Positions 62,702 through 64,000 of a DNA stretch of 64,000 bases are shown here, in pieces. The position numbers were made by a program, and so were the translations under genes. The notes under the pieces were generated by a model. The model made no database searches, was not told where the DNA came from, and was given only the letters and a program-made list of their open reading frames with translations. This DNA is from DASYXZ01 sp035308965 (GTDB lineage Bacteria > Acidobacteriota > Terriglobia > UBA7540), in assembly GCA_035308965.1 (NCBI GenBank), contig DATGFN010000052.1, positions 1 through 64,000 on the forward strand, in the 5' to 3' direction. Every line of letters starts with the position of its first letter. Positions within the stretch are counted from its first letter, which is position 1.

Positions 62702-63982
62702 ATGGGTGGCAGCATCGATTTGTCGGTAATTATCCCCGCGTTGCGTGAGGGTCCGAACCTTGCGCTGCTTCTTCCACTCTTGCGGGGAGTGCTGAACCGG
62801 CTTGGGATCCCCTACGAAATATTGGTAATCACACGCGAGCCGGACGTACAGACTCGGGAGGTCACCGCGCAATTCAGCGCCAAGCTGGTGGAGCAAACTG
62901 CCCCGGGCTATGGAGGCGCTTTGCTCACGGGTTTTGCCAACGCTTCCGGCGCCTACTGGTTGACCATGGACGCCGACTTGTCCCACCAGCCGGACTTTAT
63001 TGCCAAATTGTGGGGGGAAAAAGAAAAGGCCGAGGTCTCCATAGCTTCCCGATATGTGAAAGGCGGCACGGCCTCCATGCCCGCCCTGCGCTTTGTGATG
63101 AGCCGGACGCTGAACTTCTTCTTCAGCCGCGGGCTCGATCTGCCTTTTCGCGATATGTCGAGCGGCTTTCGGTTGTACAAATCCACCGCCCTCCGCGGCG
63201 AAACCTATGCCGCCCGAAACTTCGCCATTCTCCAGGAGATCTTAGTGCGGGGCTACGCCCAAGGATGGAAGATTCAGGAAATCCCCTTCCACTATGCGCC
63301 GAGGCAACTGGGAAAATCCAAAGCCCAACTGATTGGCTTCGCGTGGGATTATTTGAAAGCATTATGGTCGTTATGGCGGCTGCGCAATTCCATCGAAAGC
63401 GCAGATTACGACAGTCGAGCTTATGACAGCATCATATTTATCCAACGCTACTGGCAGCGTTCACGGTTCCGGCACATCACCCAATTAATTGCCGGGGAGG
63501 GCCGCGTGCTCGACGTTGGGTGCGGGTCAAGCCGGATCATCGGCGCGCTGCCTCCGGGGAGCGTGGCGCTGGACATCCTACTCCGCAAGCTCCGCTTCGC
63601 ACGGAAATATTCAAAGCACGTGGTCCAGGGAACCGGCTTTGCCCTCCCTTTCCCCGATGCTTCATTCCCTTGTGTGCTATCTTCCCAGATGATTGAGCAC
63701 GTTCCCAAGGAACCTCAGGTGCTTGATGAACTTTGCAGGGTATTAGCCCCGGGAGGCCGGTTGATTTTGGGCACCCCGGATTATGCAAACTGGGAATGGG
63801 TGATCACGGAGAAGATTTATGAAAAAGTTGTACCCGGCGGATATGCGCATGAGCATATCTCCCACTACACGCGCCGCGAATTGATTGACACCTTTGAGAA
63901 GCGTGGCTTCAAGTTGGAAGATACGCGTTATATTCTGAAGGGTGAGTTGATCCTGGCGTTCAGGAAACCGCGGGCTGGCTGA
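62702..63982 (+). CDS. Fused GT2 glycosyltransferase and SAM methyltransferase
   Basis: 426 aa. Residues 1-235 are a GT2 domain: S-V-I-I-P-A-L-R-E-G-P-N, M-D-A-D-L-S-H-Q-P-D (D90, D92), S-S-G-F-R-L-Y and R-Q-L-G-K-S-K. Residues 240-426 are a class I methyltransferase with V-L-D-V-G-C-G-S-S (269-277) as the SAM site, A-L-D-I-L-L and S-S-Q-M-I-E-H-V-P, then G-G-R-L-I-L-G-T-P. The GT2 part resembles dolichyl/polyprenyl-phosphate mannose synthases but lacks the C-terminal membrane helices; the methyltransferase occupies that place. It could glycosylate and methylate the same lipid-linked or envelope glycan. The ribosome site is weak. The frame ends inside the window. Confidence 0.87.
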   Translation: MGGSIDLSVIIPALREGPNLALLLPLLRGVLNRLGIPYEILVITREPDVQTREVTAQFSAKLVEQTAPGYGGALLTGFANASGAYWLTMDADLSHQPDFIAKLWGEKEKAEVSIASRYVKGGTASMPALRFVMSRTLNFFFSRGLDLPFRDMSSGFRLYKSTALRGETYAARNFAILQEILVRGYAQGWKIQEIPFHYAPRQLGKSKAQLIGFAWDYLKALWSLWRLRNSIESADYDSRAYDSIIFIQRYWQRSRFRHITQLIAGEGRVLDVGCGSSRIIGALPPGSVALDILLRKLRFARKYSKHVVQGTGFALPFPDASFPCVLSSQMIEHVPKEPQVLDELCRVLAPGGRLILGTPDYANWEWVITEKIYEKVVPGGYAHEHISHYTRRELIDTFEKRGFKLEDTRYILKGELILAFRKPRAG

Positions 63983-64000
63983 TTGATTCAGTTGAATATG

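Overview
The window looks like a chromosomal segment of an Acidobacteriota bacterium. It carries a PadR regulator next to an acidobacterial duplicated orphan permease (ADOP), a second large FtsX-like permease, an SBBP-repeat surface protein with choice-of-anchor domains, a DUF1080 protein, PEGA proteins, PilZ proteins, a fused membrane/spermidine-synthase protein and TadE/TadG-like pseudopilins. This is inferred from gene content only; no rRNA is present.

Layout. 1-3.8 kb is a decayed accessory zone. It starts with a telomere-like CCCCTAA heptamer array, followed by a two-gene module (PLD-family protein plus a possible PD-(D/E)XK nuclease), two ~290-bp direct repeats derived from the 3' end of a lost permease, palindromes, and an antitoxin/RelE-ParE pair. 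3.9-10.2 kb is a two-component signalling block: a hybrid kinase, a decayed receiver fragment, two near-identical Rcp1-like response regulators and a CHASE3-PAS-PAS kinase split by an in-frame TAA. 10.7-14 kb is the PadR-ADOP cassette with a dead copy of its 5' end downstream. 14-29 kb holds tRNA-Ala, an unknown protein plus a CbrC-like protein, the spermidine-synthase fusion, DUF1080, SthA transhydrogenase, a DUF4097-like protein, an FtsX-like permease, a LOG-family protein, a Tat-exported TIM-barrel protein and tRNA-Lys. 29.5-39.1 kb is mostly housekeeping and metabolism on the plus strand: a fucose-isomerase-like enzyme, LarC, MetRS, a PEGA protein, TatD, polyprenyl diphosphate synthase, a CYTH protein and TatA.

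39.1-39.8 kb is the most unusual locus. An intact tRNA-Asn is followed by five ~72-bp tRNA-Asn-derived modules. In these the D arm is lost and a near-perfect palindrome sits between the anticodon sequence and the T arm. Palindrome changes in two modules are matched on both arms. A GIY-YIG nuclease ORF is fused into the middle of the array.

40.7-44.1 kb is a small signalling set (CHASE3-PAS protein, PilZ, STAS, PilZ-like). 44.2-55.2 kb is a minus-strand envelope block: an NtrC-family regulator with a degenerate receiver, two TadE-like proteins, a TadG-like protein, a TonB-like protein, a large SBBP protein and a beta-barrel. 55.8-64 kb is a plus-strand glycan cluster of three paralogous polytopic membrane proteins, a GtrB-like GT2 and a GT2-methyltransferase fusion.

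A recurrent theme is repeat and remnant structure. Three short elements with TAGTGGTGTC-type inverted termini (26.9, 31.0 and 43.4 kb) look like a MITE family, and one has a 12-bp flanking direct repeat. Fragments of permeases, a receiver and tRNAs lie next to intact homologues. All functions are read from translated sequence and motif recognition; no database search was run.
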